DNA of 64,000 nucleotides from Lachnospiraceae bacterium MA2020 (GCA_000746015.1 JQKK01000014.1:60050-124049); one strand, 5' to 3'. Positions 33,037 through 41,772 are shown, numbered from the stretch's first letter. Translations and numbers: made by a program. The notes: a model not told the origin generated them from the letters alone.

Positions 33037-33525
33037 TTAAGCTTCTACTGTTTTATTTTTTGCAATTCTTTTTACTATAAATCCAAAAACATTTCTTACA
33101 AGCGGTCCGGCAAAGAATATCTGCCAGCACAATGCCATAGGAAAATTCATCGCTGTGGTCTGAAGCCATACCGCAACAAATTCACTTCCTGCGTCCTTAA
33201 AAAGAATTGTTGCTGCAAGGCTCATAAGTGGACACATGAGACATACTGACATTGCTGAAATTCCTAATATCATCATGATCATTGGATCCTTGCCCGGTGT
33301 AACAAATCTGAATGCCAGGATCTGTGCAAGCTTTCCGACAAAAAGCAATTCAAGCACGACTGCTATCGGCCACATGATACGCATCTCGCCAAGAGCTGCA
33401 ATAAAAACAAAATTTTTCATCCCGCCAACATTAAGCGAAATATTGTAGCAAATCATGGCATAAACCATAACAAATGCCATAAAAGCAGTAAAAAACACAT
33501 CCTGAATCTTGTTCTGTGGTAACAT
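33037..33525 (-). CDS. DUF2798 family membrane protein
   Basis: 162 residues, four membrane segments (about 10-30, 47-66, 82-106 and 118-150). The layout IQDVFFTAFMAFVMVYAMICYN at the start and NFPMALCWQIFFAGPLVRNVFG near the end fits DUF2798, a family of unknown function in Gram-positive bacteria. It is isolated between its own terminator and a palindrome-rich upstream gap (33636-33769). A TATAAT at 33636-33631 (minus) may be its -10 box, overlapped by the first palindrome. Confidence 0.75.
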   Translation of the reverse strand: MLPQNKIQDVFFTAFMAFVMVYAMICYNISLNVGGMKNFVFIAALGEMRIMWPIAVVLELLFVGKLAQILAFRFVTPGKDPMIMMILGISAMSVCLMCPLMSLAATILFKDAGSEFVAVWLQTTAMNFPMALCWQIFFAGPLVRNVFGFIVKRIAKNKTVEA

Positions 33526-33635
33526 AATCTAACTCCTCTTCTTTCATAAAATGCAAGAAGATCTCAATGTGTTGTTCGTTATCACCGCTTCGGGATGTGC
33601 GTTTCCAATAATACCTAGAAATCTTCAATTATTAT

Positions 33636-33769
33636 AGTAAACGAAAAAAATGCTTGCATTTAATTTCGTTTACTGCGCCAGATTTGCGCTGCAAGGCAGC
33701 ATATTTCCTATGCAAATCTGTGCGCATCCTATGGAAAACGACATTAAACATACGTCAATGTCGTTTTCC
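33636..33769. repeat. Three consecutive nested palindromes
   Basis: First: AGTAAACGAAA (33636-33646) with TTTCGTTTACT (33664-33674), plus inner AAATG/CATTT. Second: GCGCCAGATTTGC (33675-33687) with GCAAATCTG-T-GCGC (33712-33725), plus inner GCTGC-AAG-GCAGC (33688-33700). Third: GGAAAACGACATT (33733-33745) with AATGTCGTTTTCC (33757-33769), perfect. None has a T-run, so they are not ordinary terminators. The rest of 33526-33824 is empty. Confidence 0.75.
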
Positions 33770-33824
33770 GTCACAACAATTTTGGATTATAACACATTAC
33801 TCTATTCTGTGTAAGTATTTTTTT

Positions 33825-34346
33825 TCATGCAGCATAATCAATATTCATGCCTTTATATTTCGTCTCATCCTGAGTCTTTAGTGCCTTCTGATAAGGATTT
33901 TCTTCATTATAATACTTTATCTGCGTATCAGTTGTGCCACCGGATACATAGCTTCTGCCGCACTCAGGACAGATTGCTGTATGTATCGACACTGAAGCTC
34001 TTACAACTTCTCCATTATCTTGCGAAGCCTTTTTATAAGCATTTGAAACATGCTCACCTTCATGCGCTCTGACCGCTGCTGCCGCTGCATTAGGATCGAT
34101 ATGCTGAGCCGACTTAAACGATACCATTTCGTCGGAGCCATCCTGGTACTTTCTATTCTTACAGGTTTCACACTCTTCCGGAGACGATTTTCTGCCGGCT
34201 TTTTTCTCCTTATCCGGATCTATAGGCTTGCCCGAAATATCAAATTCTGTAGGCTTTGTTCCGCCATAGCTTCCGTATCCGCCATAATTACCATAACTAT
34301 ATCCACTGTAGCTGCCGTATCCACTAATTCCTTCAATTCCTGCCAT
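33825..34346 (-). CDS. Putative metalloprotease, CJM1_0395/SprA-related type
   Basis: 173 residues. The N-terminal 30 residues are almost only Gly, Tyr and Ser. The rest fits the family pattern: ECETCKNRKYQDGSDE (Cys 59 and 62), VSFKSAQHIDPNAAAAAVRAHEGEHV with HEGEH at 95-99 (an HExxH-like zincin motif), then SIHTAICPECGRSYVSGGTT (Cys 126 and 129). The cysteine pairs may bind a structural zinc and HExxH a catalytic one. Activity is unproven for the family. No signal peptide is seen, so a cytoplasmic location is likely unless an unusual export signal exists. Promoter not identified. Confidence 0.72.
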   Translation of the reverse strand: MAGIEGISGYGSYSGYSYGNYGGYGSYGGTKPTEFDISGKPIDPDKEKKAGRKSSPEECETCKNRKYQDGSDEMVSFKSAQHIDPNAAAAAVRAHEGEHVSNAYKKASQDNGEVVRASVSIHTAICPECGRSYVSGGTTDTQIKYYNEENPYQKALKTQDETKYKGMNIDYAA

Positions 34347-34509
34347 AGCGCACCTCCCTATGCTTTTCTCACCGGAATCCTTTCCGTCAGAGATACCTAT
34401 TATAATTATATCAAACTCCTCTGAAAAAAATAATTAAATAACTATAAACAGTAACGCAAAGTAACGATTGATTATTACTGAATAAAGGGTTAATATATTT
34501 ATCGCGACG

Positions 34510-34560
34510 TATAATATAAAAGGAAAGGTGCTACATTCGAAAGGATGTAGCATATATTTT
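34510..34560 (+). promoter_or_regulatory. -10 box and attenuator-like hairpin of the asparaginase gene
   Basis: TATAAT at 34510-34515, then AAAGGAAAGG (34519-34528), then TGCTACATTC-GAAA-GGATGTAGCA (34529-34552), a 10-bp stem with a GNRA tetraloop, followed by TATATTTTT and the ATG at 34563. Practically the whole leader is this hairpin. The purine-rich ribosome site lies before the stem, not after it. Confidence 0.7.
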
Positions 34561-34562
34561 TA

Positions 34563-35564
34563 ATGGGAAAACAGATTATAATACTTAATACAGGTGGAAC
34601 ACTCTCCTCTGTAATGAAAGAAAACGGACTTGCTCCGGGACTGACAACAGAAAATATTCAGCGTGAACTCCACATGGTCTCCGGAGATACAGAGCTTGAG
34701 ATGGTAGATATATGCTCTTTAGACAGTGCCAATATTTTTCCTGAAGACTGGGCAATGCTTGCTGAAAAAATAAATGAGCTCAAAAGCCGATGTGATGGCA
34801 TCGTGGTAATACACGGAACCGATACTCTCGCATATACTTCATCGATGCTTTCTTTTATGCTTCAAAATATCAATATTCCAATCGTTATCACAGGCTCACA
34901 GCTTTCTATGGGTAATCCAATCGCGGACGCCATGGAGAACTGCCGCTGCGCGATTCACATGGCTGCTTCAGGCAGGCCGGGAGTCTATGTTGCTTTCAAC
35001 AGAAAGGTTATCCTCGGCTGCCGCGCCTCAAAGGTTCGCTCTACTTCCTTTGACGCTTTCGACAGCATCAACTATCCATACTGTGCAATGATCAGCTCTA
35101 TGGGAATGGTTCTTGACGATAAGGCAATCCCACAAAAAAGCGGAGTTTTTAAGCTTGAGAATAATTATTCGGACAAAGTATTTATGCTGAAAATGTTTCC
35201 AGGTATCCATCGCTCTATGCTCAAAAGCATCCTTGAGCAGGGCTATAAAGGGCTCTATATTGAGGGCTATGGATTGGGCGGAATGCCTTTTTTGAAACAC
35301 GATTTTATTTCCGAATTAGGAGAGCTCACCCGCCAGGGAATGACCGTACTTGTAGGCACTCAGTGCCGTTACGAAGGCAGCAATCTAAGTGTTTATGAAA
35401 CAGGATTAAAATCCCTGGAAAATGGCGTCCTGCAGGCTTATGACATGACATCCGAGGCTGCCCTTACAAAGCTCATGTGGGTTCTTGGTAAAACAGAAAA
35501 TCCCGATGAGATACGAGATTATTTTTCCGTAAGCTTATGTGGTGAAGTTAGTATAAAGGTTTGA
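34563..35564 (+). CDS. ansA: Asparaginase
   Basis: 333 residues of the bacterial type I/II L-asparaginase fold. TGGTLSS near the N-terminus holds the nucleophilic Thr, IVVIHGTDTLAYTSSMLSFML holds the second Thr with Asp, and VTGSQ-like ITGSQLSMG follows. There is no signal peptide, so a cytoplasmic (type I) enzyme converting Asn to Asp and ammonia is expected. No neighbouring amino-acid gene explains it. The first codon is not preceded by a normally spaced ribosome site (see the leader hairpin), suggesting translational or transcriptional control. Confidence 0.9.
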   Translation: MGKQIIILNTGGTLSSVMKENGLAPGLTTENIQRELHMVSGDTELEMVDICSLDSANIFPEDWAMLAEKINELKSRCDGIVVIHGTDTLAYTSSMLSFMLQNINIPIVITGSQLSMGNPIADAMENCRCAIHMAASGRPGVYVAFNRKVILGCRASKVRSTSFDAFDSINYPYCAMISSMGMVLDDKAIPQKSGVFKLENNYSDKVFMLKMFPGIHRSMLKSILEQGYKGLYIEGYGLGGMPFLKHDFISELGELTRQGMTVLVGTQCRYEGSNLSVYETGLKSLENGVLQAYDMTSEAALTKLMWVLGKTENPDEIRDYFSVSLCGEVSIKV

Positions 35565-35666
35565 CCTATCCCCTATAAACTATTGAATCTTACTGTGTTT
35601 TTTATTGTGATATTACAAAATCTATTGAGAGTTCATACTGACAATGTTACTCTTTTAATATGTAAT

Positions 35667-35778
35667 AAACTATCGTTATTAAAGGAGCCAGATACCGTTC
35701 GAAGTTGCGCAGCTGCGAGATTACGGTATCGGCCCCGAACGGATTTAGTCAAATAACAAACTATCATTATTAAAGGAG
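35667..35778 (+). repeat. Duplicated leader sequence flanking a palindromic insert
   Basis: AAACTATCGTTATTAAAGGAG (35667-35687, one base G) and its copy at 35758-35778 (A instead of G) are 21-bp direct repeats, each carrying an AAAGGAG ribosome site. Between them lie GATACCGT/ACGGTATC (35691-35698 and 35723-35730) and the core palindrome CGCAGCTGCG (35708-35717). Only the second copy serves the downstream gene. A plausible promoter, CTGACA-17-TGTAAT, ends at 35666. Confidence 0.75.
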
Positions 35779-35785
35779 AATGGGT

Positions 35786-36430
35786 ATGAAAATCTATAAT
35801 GTCACTGATGCAGAATTTACTAACTATGGACGTGTGATCGAGGGATACGATGCTGAGAAGCAGGAGATCATGGATGCGCTTAGAGACAAGACACCGATTC
35901 CTGAAGCTACTGAATACGTTGCTGAGGATGCTGCACTTCAGAATCTCGATGCTTCTGCAAAGATTGCAAATACGTTATTTGGCGGCTCACCAATGCAGTT
36001 CGGCTGGTGCAATGGACACAACACAAAGCTCAATTGTCTTGAGTACCATCGCTCAAGCGAGATAAATTTCGGTGCAACTGACTTTGTTGCACTCGTTGCA
36101 AAAAGAGAAGAAGTTGTAGATTTCAAGATTGACTCCAGCAAGGTTAAGGCTTTCTTTGTACCAAAAGGTGTTATGGTTGAGTTCTATGCAACTACACTTC
36201 ACTATGCTCCATGTCAGGCACACAATGATTCCGGCTTCCAGGTACTTATAGGACTTCCAAAAGGAACAAATGTCGGAAAGCCAGAGTACACAACTGCAAA
36301 TACAGAGGACAAACTCCTCACTGCTACTAATAAATGGCTCATCGCTCATTCTGATTCTGCCGAAGCTAAGGATGGCGCTTGGGTTGGTATCACAGGTGAA
36401 AACATTGATATCGCCGCTGATATTGATTAA
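35786..36430 (+). CDS. DUF4867 family protein
   Basis: 214 residues, cytoplasmic, no membrane segment. The start MKIYNVTDAEFTNYGRVIEGY and the cupin-like middle (LNCLEYHRSSEINFGATDFV, FFVPKGVMVEFYATTLHYAPC) fit DUF4867. Family members often sit in sugar or sugar-acid operons, but here the gene stands alone. Metal binding through the H/E residues is possible. An ATG at 35780 is too close to the ribosome site (AAAGGAG); the ATG at 35786 has normal spacing. Confidence 0.8.
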   Translation: MKIYNVTDAEFTNYGRVIEGYDAEKQEIMDALRDKTPIPEATEYVAEDAALQNLDASAKIANTLFGGSPMQFGWCNGHNTKLNCLEYHRSSEINFGATDFVALVAKREEVVDFKIDSSKVKAFFVPKGVMVEFYATTLHYAPCQAHNDSGFQVLIGLPKGTNVGKPEYTTANTEDKLLTATNKWLIAHSDSAEAKDGAWVGITGENIDIAADID

Positions 36431-36446
36431 TTCAATTTAAAAATGT

Positions 36447-36488
36447 AAAACTGCCAACGGCTTCAACATTAGCCATTGGCAGTTTTTT
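36447..36488. terminator. Bidirectional terminator after the DUF4867 gene
   Basis: AAAACTGCCAACGGC (36447-36461) and GCCATTGGCAGTTTT (36472-36486) form a stem with one mismatch, and TT follows. It overlaps the approach to the convergent membrane gene (stop 36491). Confidence 0.85.
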
Positions 36489-36490
36489 AT

Positions 36491-37342
36491 TTACATTTCT
36501 TCAAAGTCATCATCATCGAGGACTTTTTCTTTAGTTTCTTTTGGTGCTCTGACTATCAGGCTGAGGATCCGGCTATTGTGAATTACAAATGTCGCCGCGA
36601 GTAAAAAGAGATTTGTATAAAATACTCCGACAATATAGTAATTTCTCTCAAGCAGGTATCCCAAAGAGAATCCTACATAACTGAGAGCTCCTGTAAGTGC
36701 AAGCCCCATGACAAGCAGTGGCAGATTTAGTAATGCATTTTTTATAGCATCAAAGAAATCTCTGAATGAAGCATCAAAATATACAAATCGTCCTATCATC
36801 AGTCCAAGATAATACATCATTACCGGGTTGTACTCGCTTTCGTCTCCGATACGATTAAGCCATACGAGTATGATTATCACATAGAACATTGCAAGCAATC
36901 TTATAGATGCCTTCTCCTCTTTGCTCACTTTTTTCAGTGGAATTATTATTTTATCGAGGAGTGTATTAAAAACACACGACAGACATATCAAAAGCAGCAA
37001 TATGAAGTCTTTCCAGTCTGCCCATGTCCTCTCTACAAGTCCTGCCATTCCTCCGCTTGATGTTCCGCACAGAGAATATATGTGATTAATTACAACATAT
37101 GCGCATGAAAACGATATTACAGACGTTCCCGAGATTATCATTTCATAAAATCGCTGTACACGATTGTGCGATCTTTCATAAAACTCATAATCTCTCTCAC
37201 TCTTTTTCATCATTGACGTGCTGATCTTCATGCTTAAAACTATCAATGCTATGCATCCAATCAGCCCAATAAGTGCCATTACAAAAAATATTATCTTCTG
37301 AATTGTAGTAAAATCCGGATTTATATATGCTTCAATTGTCAT
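36491..37342 (-). CDS. Polytopic membrane protein with acidic tail
   Basis: 283 residues, about seven membrane segments (first at about 15-38), a charged cytoplasmic loop after the first segment (MMKKSERDYEFYERSHNRVQRF) and a C-terminus ending in an acidic cluster (VLDDDDFEEM). I do not recognise the family. It follows the alcohol dehydrogenase gene by only 6 bases, so the two are cotranscribed, but no functional link is evident. Confidence 0.7.
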   Translation of the reverse strand: MTIEAYINPDFTTIQKIIFFVMALIGLIGCIALIVLSMKISTSMMKKSERDYEFYERSHNRVQRFYEMIISGTSVISFSCAYVVINHIYSLCGTSSGGMAGLVERTWADWKDFILLLLICLSCVFNTLLDKIIIPLKKVSKEEKASIRLLAMFYVIIILVWLNRIGDESEYNPVMMYYLGLMIGRFVYFDASFRDFFDAIKNALLNLPLLVMGLALTGALSYVGFSLGYLLERNYYIVGVFYTNLFLLAATFVIHNSRILSLIVRAPKETKEKVLDDDDFEEM

Positions 37343-37348
37343 TTCTGA

Positions 37349-38530
37349 TTATGCCCTATCTACTGCCTTTTTATATATTTTCTTTACCTCAGCGGCATCA
37401 AGCGGACGAATCCTCGAAAGCTTCATCGTGTCTTTCATAGTTGCGTCCTGTGAAAGTGCCTCAAGTGCTTCCTCGCTTGTATCTACCCCAAGTTCATTAA
37501 GATTTGTAGGCATTCCGATCGACTTAAAGAACGCTACAGTCTTGTCTATTCCAAGTCTTGCTGCCTTCTCGTCATCTACTTCGTCTACGCCCCATACTTT
37601 CCTTGCAAATCTTGCAAAACGAGGCAATGCTCCCTTGTAAAGTTCATCAGCCCATGCTCCCCAAACAGCTGCAAGGGATGCGCCATGTGTCACACCGTAA
37701 CGCGCTGAAAGGGCATGACCAAACTTATGCACTGAAAAGTCTTTTCCTCGTCCACACTCTGTAAGGTTGTTGTGAGAAAGACTTGATGCCCAGAATATCT
37801 CACTCATTGCATGATAATCGGAAGGATCCTCCACGATTACCGAACCATTTTTAACTACTGTACGTATAAGTCCCTCTGCGATCTCATCTGTCAAGTCACA
37901 ATCTGACTCCGGGATGAAGTATCTCTCCATCGTATGCATCATAATGTCCGTAACGCCTGCCGCTATCTGATTTTTAGGCAGTGTCATTCCAAGCTCCGGA
38001 TTAACGATTGCGAATCTGCATCTGTTAAACTCTGTATTGATACCCGATTTTTTTCCGATCTCTTCATTGGTTAATACCGCAGAATCGCTCATCTCACTTC
38101 CTGCAGCCGGCATTGTAAGAACTGCCGCAACCGGAGTTGACTTTGTAAGAGGAGCCTTCTTTGTCCATATATCCCAAAGCTTCTCCGCAGGATTTGCTGC
38201 ACCATGCGCGATAGCCTTTGCCGTATCGATGGCACTACCACCGCCTACTCCGATAATTATATCTGCACCAAATTCTATTGCTTTTTTTACACCTTCTTCA
38301 GCGTGTGCAAGTGTTGGATTTGGCTGAGCTCCACCAAACTCTTCATAAGAAACTCCTGCATTATCAAGGGATTTTTCAATCCTTCCAAGTAATCCGCTCT
38401 TTACTACACTGCCCTTACCATAAACCAGCAGAGCTTTTTTTCCGTATCTTGCAGCTGCTGCGCCAGTCTCATTTTCCACACCTTTTCCAAATATAACTTC
38501 TGTTGGTGCGTGAAATCTAAAATTGTCCAT
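37349..38530 (-). CDS. Iron-containing alcohol dehydrogenase (butanol dehydrogenase type)
   Basis: 393 residues. The Rossmann-like N-terminal half has the NAD(P) signature GVGGGSAIDTAKAIA near residue 95. The metal site is given by VTDIMMHTMERYF (Asp and His) and VHKFGHALSARYGVTHG (two His). It reduces aldehydes such as butanal with NAD(P)H, as expected in a butyrate/ethanol-forming fermenter. Length and motifs resemble BdhA/YqhD. The 5' side has a long repeat-rich leader (38531-38829) without a recognised promoter. Confidence 0.92.
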   Translation of the reverse strand: MDNFRFHAPTEVIFGKGVENETGAAAARYGKKALLVYGKGSVVKSGLLGRIEKSLDNAGVSYEEFGGAQPNPTLAHAEEGVKKAIEFGADIIIGVGGGSAIDTAKAIAHGAANPAEKLWDIWTKKAPLTKSTPVAAVLTMPAAGSEMSDSAVLTNEEIGKKSGINTEFNRCRFAIVNPELGMTLPKNQIAAGVTDIMMHTMERYFIPESDCDLTDEIAEGLIRTVVKNGSVIVEDPSDYHAMSEIFWASSLSHNNLTECGRGKDFSVHKFGHALSARYGVTHGASLAAVWGAWADELYKGALPRFARFARKVWGVDEVDDEKAARLGIDKTVAFFKSIGMPTNLNELGVDTSEEALEALSQDATMKDTMKLSRIRPLDAAEVKKIYKKAVDRA

Positions 38531-38593
38531 TTCCTACCTCCATTAAAATACCCTTTTACACTCCAAGATATGATATTTATATTTAATGCCAAC

Positions 38594-38624
38594 GGATTGT
38601 TTCGTGCTTTGCACTCCACAATCC
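38594..38624. repeat. Nested intergenic palindrome
   Basis: GGATTGT and ACAATCC enclose GTGC-TTT-GCAC, with three bases on each side between the stems. It lies upstream of the alcohol dehydrogenase gene. Confidence 0.65.
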
Positions 38625-38735
38625 TATCAAATATTCGTGTTTTCGTGTTGCTTCGCACCACTGCGCTGCATACACTCTCACTAAGCTCACTTAATGTTCG
38701 CTAAGTGTTCGTAGCATCCACACTCATATTTGGGC

Positions 38736-38796
38736 GGGTCATAAAGTCTTTTACCCATTAGCAAGCTAGCTTGCCATGTGAAATGACTTTAGACCC
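38736..38796. repeat. Long imperfect palindrome with a perfect core
   Basis: GGGTCATAAAGTC (38736-38748) pairs with GACTTTAGACCC (38785-38796) apart from one bulge. In the loop sits the perfect palindrome GCAAGCTAGCTTGC (38761-38774). No T-run. With the element at 38594 and several GCTTCGC-containing stems at 38640-38715 it fills the 420-base gap between the dehydrogenase and cysK. I see no gene there. Confidence 0.65.
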
Positions 38797-38825
38797 TGAC
38801 ATTATATATTGTACTCCATTTAACA

Positions 38826-38866
38826 ACGAAAAACCATACGATAGATGGCAGCTACCGTATGGTTTT
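38826..38866. terminator. Terminator of cysK
   Basis: AAAACCATACG (38830-38840) and CGTATGGTTTT (38856-38866). On the minus strand the stem runs into TTTTTCGTT. Confidence 0.85.
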
Positions 38867-38950
38867 CATTTCTTTTTCTTGTTGTTTTAAGGAGATTACA
38901 TTACTGGCTCTATGTCATTATTTGTTGTATGTTTCTATTGGAGGCTTATC

Positions 38951-39886
38951 TCAATCTGCAAAAAGCGGTGTAGAAAGATATCTGTCACCTGAATCTGGAA
39001 GAAGAACTACGATTGTTTTACCCTTATTCTCCTCTCTCTCTGCAAGTATCTGTGCTGCCTTAAGTGCTGCACCGGATGAGATTCCTACAAGTACACCCTC
39101 ACTATGTGCGAATGCTCTTCCCTCTTTGAATGCATCATCATTTTCAATTGGGATGATCTCATCATAAACCTTTGTGTTAAGTATATCTGGAACAAATCCG
39201 GCTCCGATACCCTGAATCTTATGTGGTCCCGGCTTTCCGGTTGAAAGTACTGCACTGCTTGCAGGCTCAACTGCTACTATCTTGACATCCGGATTCTGCT
39301 CCTTGAGGTACTCACCTACACCAGTGATCGTTCCGCCTGTACCTACACCAGCTACAAAGATATCAACCTTTCCATCTGTCTGCTCCCAGATTTCAGGACC
39401 AGTTGTAGTCTTATGAATTTCAGGATTTGCTGGATTGATGAACTGACCGAGAATTACAGAATTCTCAATTTCTTTATTAAGTTCTTCAGCCTTTGCAATA
39501 GCACCCTTCATTCCCTTAGCGCCTTCTGTAAGCACGAGCTCTGCGCCATAAGCCTTAAGAAGATTTCTTCTCTCTACACTCATTGTATCTGGAAGTGTGA
39601 TGATTGTTCTATATCCTTTGATAACAGCTACTGAAGCAAGTCCAATACCAGTGTTTCCACTTGTTGGCTCGATGATAGTTGAACCTTCTTTGAGGATTCC
39701 CTTCTTCTCAGCATCTTCGATCATTGCAAGACCAACTCTATCTTTTACAGATCCGGCCGGATTAAGGTACTCAAGCTTTGTAAGAATTGTTACATCCTTT
39801 ATCCCTGCCTTCTGTGCATATCTATCTGCCTTCAAAATAGGTGTTCCGCCTATAAGCTGTGTTGCATTTTCAATAATCTTTCCCAT
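38951..39886 (-). CDS. cysK: Cysteine synthase A (O-acetylserine sulfhydrylase)
   Basis: 311 residues. The PLP lysine is in [11 protein letters not shown] (residue about 48), followed by the phosphate loop [10 protein letters not shown] and the glycine-rich [15 protein letters not shown]. It forms cysteine from O-acetylserine and sulfide. GGAGGAG precedes the ATG. It has its own promoter and terminator, and an inverted repeat CATAG/CTATG (about 39913-39938) in the leader might bind a regulator such as CymR. No cysE is adjacent. Confidence 0.95.
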   Translation of the reverse strand: MGKIIENATQLIGGTPILKADRYAQKAGIKDVTILTKLEYLNPAGSVKDRVGLAMIEDAEKKGILKEGSTIIEPTSGNTGIGLASVAVIKGYRTIITLPDTMSVERRNLLKAYGAELVLTEGAKGMKGAIAKAEELNKEIENSVILGQFINPANPEIHKTTTGPEIWEQTDGKVDIFVAGVGTGGTITGVGEYLKEQNPDVKIVAVEPASSAVLSTGKPGPHKIQGIGAGFVPDILNTKVYDEIIPIENDDAFKEGRAFAHSEGVLVGISSGAALKAAQILAEREENKGKTIVVLLPDSGDRYLSTPLFAD

Positions 39887-39943
39887 AGCTTTCTCCTCCG
39901 GATTTTCATTTCATAGTTTTCTAGTAGGTTTTCTATGTTTTGA

Positions 39944-39972
39944 ATTCTACACCTATTTATCCGGTACGTCAA
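39944..39972 (-). promoter_or_regulatory. Promoter of cysK
   Basis: Minus strand TTGACG (39972-39967), 17-base spacer, TAGAAT (39949-39944). Confidence 0.8.
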
Positions 39973-39997
39973 TACCTTTTTTTATATAATTTAAAAT

Positions 39998-40029
39998 AGA
40001 AAAAGCGCCAAGGCTAATGCCCTGACGCT
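39998..40029 (-). terminator. Terminator of the ribosomal super-operon after rplQ
   Basis: AGCGCCAAGGC (40004-40014) and GCCCTGACGCT (40019-40029) pair over 11 positions including G-T pairs. On the minus strand TTTTTCTATTTT follows. Confidence 0.88.
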
Positions 40030-40064
40030 ATTTTCATTTGATATGATAATACAAGTTATACTGC

Positions 40065-40652
40065 TTAGATGAGCTCAAGAAGAACTTCCATAGCAGCATC
40101 ACCCTTACGAAGACCGATCTTAACGATACGAGTGTAACCACCCTTACGATCAGCATACTTTGGAGCGATCTCGTCGAAAAGCTTTGCGCAAAGATCAACT
40201 TCCTTTGCCTTCTTGCCTGTGCCCTCTACTACTGGGTAAAGAACCTTAAGCATCTCACGTCTAGCGTGAAGTCTTGAAGGAAGATCCTTCTTGATCTTCT
40301 TCTCAACTGTATCGTAAACAGTAACAGTAACACCGTTATCGATTCTCTTGATCTTACCGTTCTCATCACGGTGTGTCTCAGAAAGAACTGCCTTTGTGTC
40401 CTTATCAACGATCTGCTTTACTCTGTGGCCATCTTTATCTTTTCTAGCAACCTTTGCAGATACTGTAACTTCCTCGAAGTTATCCTTCTCGCGGATAGCC
40501 TTTGTGATAAGCTTCTCAGCCATCTTCTGAACTTCTTCAGCCTTTGCAGCTGTTGTCTTAATCTTACCGTTAAGGATAAGAGCTGTTACCTGGCTTCTAA
40601 GAAGAGCCTTTCTCTGTGATGCTGTACGACCAAGCTTTCTGTACTTTGCCAT
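40065..40652 (-). CDS. rplQ: 50S ribosomal protein L17, enlarged
   Basis: 195 residues against about 120 in most bacteria. The ends are canonical ([53 protein letters not shown]), while residues about 60-130 carry an extra basic/acidic insertion ([19 protein letters not shown] and [16 protein letters not shown]). Enlarged L17 proteins are known in Lachnospiraceae, so this is a lineage trait rather than a fusion. L17 binds 23S rRNA near the exit tunnel. Last gene of the unit that begins at rpoA. Confidence 0.95.
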   Translation of the reverse strand: MAKYRKLGRTASQRKALLRSQVTALILNGKIKTTAAKAEEVQKMAEKLITKAIREKDNFEEVTVSAKVARKDKDGHRVKQIVDKDTKAVLSETHRDENGKIKRIDNGVTVTVYDTVEKKIKKDLPSRLHARREMLKVLYPVVEGTGKKAKEVDLCAKLFDEIAPKYADRKGGYTRIVKIGLRKGDAAMEVLLELI

Positions 40653-40768
40653 TATATATTTCCTCTACTTTCTCATTTATATACATTGTCATGCCTTTTG
40701 GTCTTACTGACAGTGCGTGAGTGGAGTACTATGCCTTTTGGACTTATTAGTACACCAAAGTTACCAAT

Positions 40769-41728
40769 TTATTCCTCTGTCTTGTTAAGCTCGAGACCAA
40801 GCTCGTTAAGCTTTGCAAGAACTTCTTCCAGTGACTTACGACCAAGGTTACGTACCTTCATCATATCATCCGGAGTTCTGTTGATAAGCTCAGCAACGGT
40901 ATTGATGCCTGCTCTCTTAAGACAGTTGTAAGAACGAACTGAAAGCTCAAGTTCGTCAATGTTCATCTCAAGAACCTTAGCTGTCTCATCATTTGGCTTA
41001 TCGATCATAACTTCAGCCTTTGTAGCTGCGTCTGAAAGATCGATAAAGAGACCAAGATGCTCGCTAAGTACCTTAGCTGCAAGGCTTACTGCCTCCTGAG
41101 GTATAAGTGTACCATCAGTATATACATCTAAAGTAAGCTTATCGTAGTCTGTAACCTGACCTACACGAGTATTCTCTACAGTAAGGTTTACTCTCTCTAC
41201 AGGTGTAAAGATTGAATCTACTGCGATAACTCCGATTGGAAGATCATCAGACTTATTTTTATCTGAGCTTACATATCCTCTACCATTGGAAATTGTGAGC
41301 TCCATGTAGAGTCTATTGTCTGCACCACCATTAAGTGTTGCAATGTGCTGATCAAGATTAATAATCTCAATATCCTGATCCACCTGAATATCAGCTGCTG
41401 TAATCTCGCCTTCACCGCTAAAATCAATGTAAGCAGTCTTAGGCTCATCAGATGAACTGTTGTTACGGATAGCAAGATTTTTGATATTAAGAATGATTTC
41501 AGTTACATCTTCCTTTACTCCAGGAATAGAACTAAACTCATGAAGAACTCCCTCAATCTTAACCTGACTTACTGCTGCACCAGGCAGAGATGAAAGCATG
41601 ATTCGTCTGAGCGAATTTCCAAGTGTAATGCCGTAACCACGCTCTAATGGTTCTACAACAAACCTTGCATATTTGTTATCTTCCGATACATCTGTAATCT
41701 CAATCTTTGGTTTTTCAAACTCAAACAA
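40769..41728 (-). CDS. rpoA: RNA polymerase alpha subunit
   Basis: 319 residues. The N-terminal assembly domain (residues about 1-230) has [29 protein letters not shown]. The C-terminal domain (about 250-310) has the helix-hairpin-helix set [22 protein letters not shown] that touches UP elements and regulators. It nucleates RNA polymerase assembly. It has a recognisable promoter and a leader hairpin of its own (41773-41866), unusual within the alpha operon. AAAGGAGG precedes the start. Confidence 0.97.
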   Translation of the reverse strand: MFEFEKPKIEITDVSEDNKYARFVVEPLERGYGITLGNSLRRIMLSSLPGAAVSQVKIEGVLHEFSSIPGVKEDVTEIILNIKNLAIRNNSSSDEPKTAYIDFSGEGEITAADIQVDQDIEIINLDQHIATLNGGADNRLYMELTISNGRGYVSSDKNKSDDLPIGVIAVDSIFTPVERVNLTVENTRVGQVTDYDKLTLDVYTDGTLIPQEAVSLAAKVLSEHLGLFIDLSDAATKAEVMIDKPNDETAKVLEMNIDELELSVRSYNCLKRAGINTVAELINRTPDDMMKVRNLGRKSLEEVLAKLNELGLELNKTEE

Positions 41729-41772
41729 ACTATGTACCTCCTTTGGGGTTCTAAATAAAAACGAATAAGAAG

